The notes below the pieces were generated by a model that saw nothing but the letters and a program-made list of their open reading frames with translations, did not search any database and was not told the DNA's origin. The translations under genes were made by a program, and so were the position numbers. Of a stretch of DNA of 64,000 nt, positions 63,138 to 64,000 are shown piece by piece. Position 1 is the stretch's first letter, and each line of letters begins with the position of its first letter. Origin of the DNA: Streptomyces ferrugineus (GTDB lineage Bacteria > Actinomycetota > Actinomycetes > Streptomycetales > Streptomycetaceae); NCBI RefSeq assembly GCF_015160855.1, contig NZ_CP063373.1, positions 8,407,001 through 8,471,000 of the forward strand. The letters are read 5' to 3'.

Positions 63138-64000
63138 GCGGGTCCGGCAGGCACTTCGCGTTCTTCAACATCCCGGCGACCGGTCACCTCGTCCCCACGC
63201 TCGGCGTGGTGGAGGAGCTGGTCCGCCGGGGCCACCGGGTGACGTACGCGGCGACCGAGGCGTACGCGGACCTGGTCGCCTCCACGGGGGCGACCGTGCT
63301 GCCGTACACCTCCTCCATCGACCCGCAGACGATCGTGCCCGCGGGCGCCGAGGACTGGCTCGCCCGGGTGCTGCTCGGCAATGTGCGCGAGGGGGCCGCG
63401 ACGGCCCCGGTGTTCGAGGAGCACTTCCGCGGCGACCTGCCGGACCTGCTGGCGTACGACATCTCGGTGCAGTTCCTCGGCGGGGTGCTGACCCGCAAGT
63501 GGGACCGCCCCGGGGTGAAGTTCTACTCCGTGTCGCCGACGAACCGGAGCATCCCCCGGGAGGCCGTCGGGCCGGCGTACGACCGGATCGAGGCCGAGCT
63601 GCGCGAGTTCGCGTCGGCGCACGGTGTGCCGGACGTGTCCTTCGACGAACTGGTCGACGACCCGCGGGCGTTGAACCTGGTGTCCGTGCCGCGCGCCTTC
63701 CAGTACCGGCAGGAGACCTTCGAGGCGGACCGGTTCGCCTTCGTCGGGCCGTGTCTGCGCGAGGGCGATCTGGCGGGCGGCTGGGAGCCGCCGGCCAGCG
63801 GCCGTCCCGTGGTGCTGATCTCGCTGGGCACGAGTTTCAACGCCCAGCCGGAGTTCTTCCGGATGTGCGTGGCGGCGTTCGAGGGCCTGCCGTGGCACAC
63901 GGTCCTGATCACCGGTCCCGGGGTGGACCGGGCGGCGCTCGGCCCGCTCCCGGAGCACGTCGAGGTGCACCCGTGGCTGCCGTTGCAGGCGGTCCTCGCG
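63134..64000 (+). CDS. Macrolide-type (GT1) glycosyltransferase, cut by window end
   Basis: The first 289 codons of a glycosyltransferase of the OleD/MGT group: HFAFFNIPATGHLVPTLGVV at 7-26 with the catalytic histidine H19, EELVRRGHRVTYAA, then PVVLISLGTSFNAQPEFFRM near 235 opening the second domain. The nucleotide-sugar motif lies beyond the window. It should transfer a sugar from a nucleotide donor to the polyketide, either as a final decoration or as self-resistance. GTG 63134 overlaps the oxidoreductase stop. No deoxysugar genes are seen up to the edge, so the donor may be UDP-glucose or be made further right. Confidence 0.88.
   Translation, partial: MSGSGRHFAFFNIPATGHLVPTLGVVEELVRRGHRVTYAATEAYADLVASTGATVLPYTSSIDPQTIVPAGAEDWLARVLLGNVREGAATAPVFEEHFRGDLPDLLAYDISVQFLGGVLTRKWDRPGVKFYSVSPTNRSIPREAVGPAYDRIEAELREFASAHGVPDVSFDELVDDPRALNLVSVPRAFQYRQETFEADRFAFVGPCLREGDLAGGWEPPASGRPVVLISLGTSFNAQPEFFRMCVAAFEGLPWHTVLITGPGVDRAALGPLPEHVEVHPWLPLQAVLA

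Noticed and set aside
38387..64000. Assigning the cluster to a named aromatic polyketide such as daunorubicin or trioxacarcin
   Set aside because: The combination of YcaO, FAAL, CimA and ACP-AT genes does not match a cluster I can recall with certainty, and no comparison could be run.

Overview
The window is chromosomal DNA of a Streptomyces species. The evidence is the very high G+C with strong G/C third-codon bias, many GTG starts, ATGA/GTGA gene overlaps, and a gene order that matches, from memory and without a search, the S. coelicolor core stretch running from wblE and sigH through the das locus, nrdABS and the albaflavenone genes to sigR-rsrA. No rRNA, tRNA, CRISPR array, transposase or phage block was seen.

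Positions 1-9000 hold the tail of an amidase gene, a PLP-dependent deaminase, a Na+/H+ antiporter, a UBP zinc-finger protein, the stress sigma factor SigH with its anti-sigma factor, a diacylglycerol kinase, the WhiB-like protein WblE and a PdtaS-type histidine kinase. Positions 9300-18950 hold a TetR/SDR pair, then the chitin/N-acetylglucosamine system: a SIS-domain protein, NagB, a GH3 hexosaminidase, the DasABC transporter and its repressor DasR, with DasR (dre) operators before nagB and between dasA and dasR. Positions 19150-23460 encode uptake of small carboxylates: CstA with its YbdD partner, then a DUF3311/sodium symporter pair. Positions 23500-28430 are nrdA-nrdB-nrdS behind a B12 riboswitch and paired NrdR-like boxes. 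Next come CYP170A1 and epi-isozizaene synthase (albaflavenone), peptide deformylase, a TPR protein, two membrane HD-domain phosphohydrolases and the thiol-stress pair sigR-rsrA with its own sigma-R promoter.

From about 38390 to the right edge lies a biosynthetic gene cluster that I do not recognise as any characterised one. Its leftward arm carries a SARP activator, an acetyl-CoA-type carboxylase, ketosynthase, chain-length factor, ACP, a KS-remnant/acyltransferase and a SnoaL-like protein. Its second leftward operon (61892 to 51535) carries citramalate synthase, a DpsC-like KSIII with a Ser-His-Asp site, an aromatase/cyclase didomain, an ABM-type oxygenase, carboxylase epsilon subunit, fatty acyl-AMP ligase, acyl-CoA dehydrogenase, an ACP fused to an acyltransferase-like domain that lacks its serine, and a phosphopantetheinyl transferase. 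Rightward genes from 62115 are an oxidoreductase and a glycosyltransferase cut by the window end.

The most unusual point is between the two PKS arms: a small protein with a leader-like helix and a Cys/Ser/Thr-containing tail is translationally coupled to a fused ThiF/YcaO cyclodehydratase, followed by a histidine kinase/response regulator pair. I propose that this is a hybrid locus in which a type II aromatic polyketide, probably propionyl-primed and glycosylated, is combined or co-produced with an azoline-modified RiPP. The RiPP assignment and any joining of the two products are inference.
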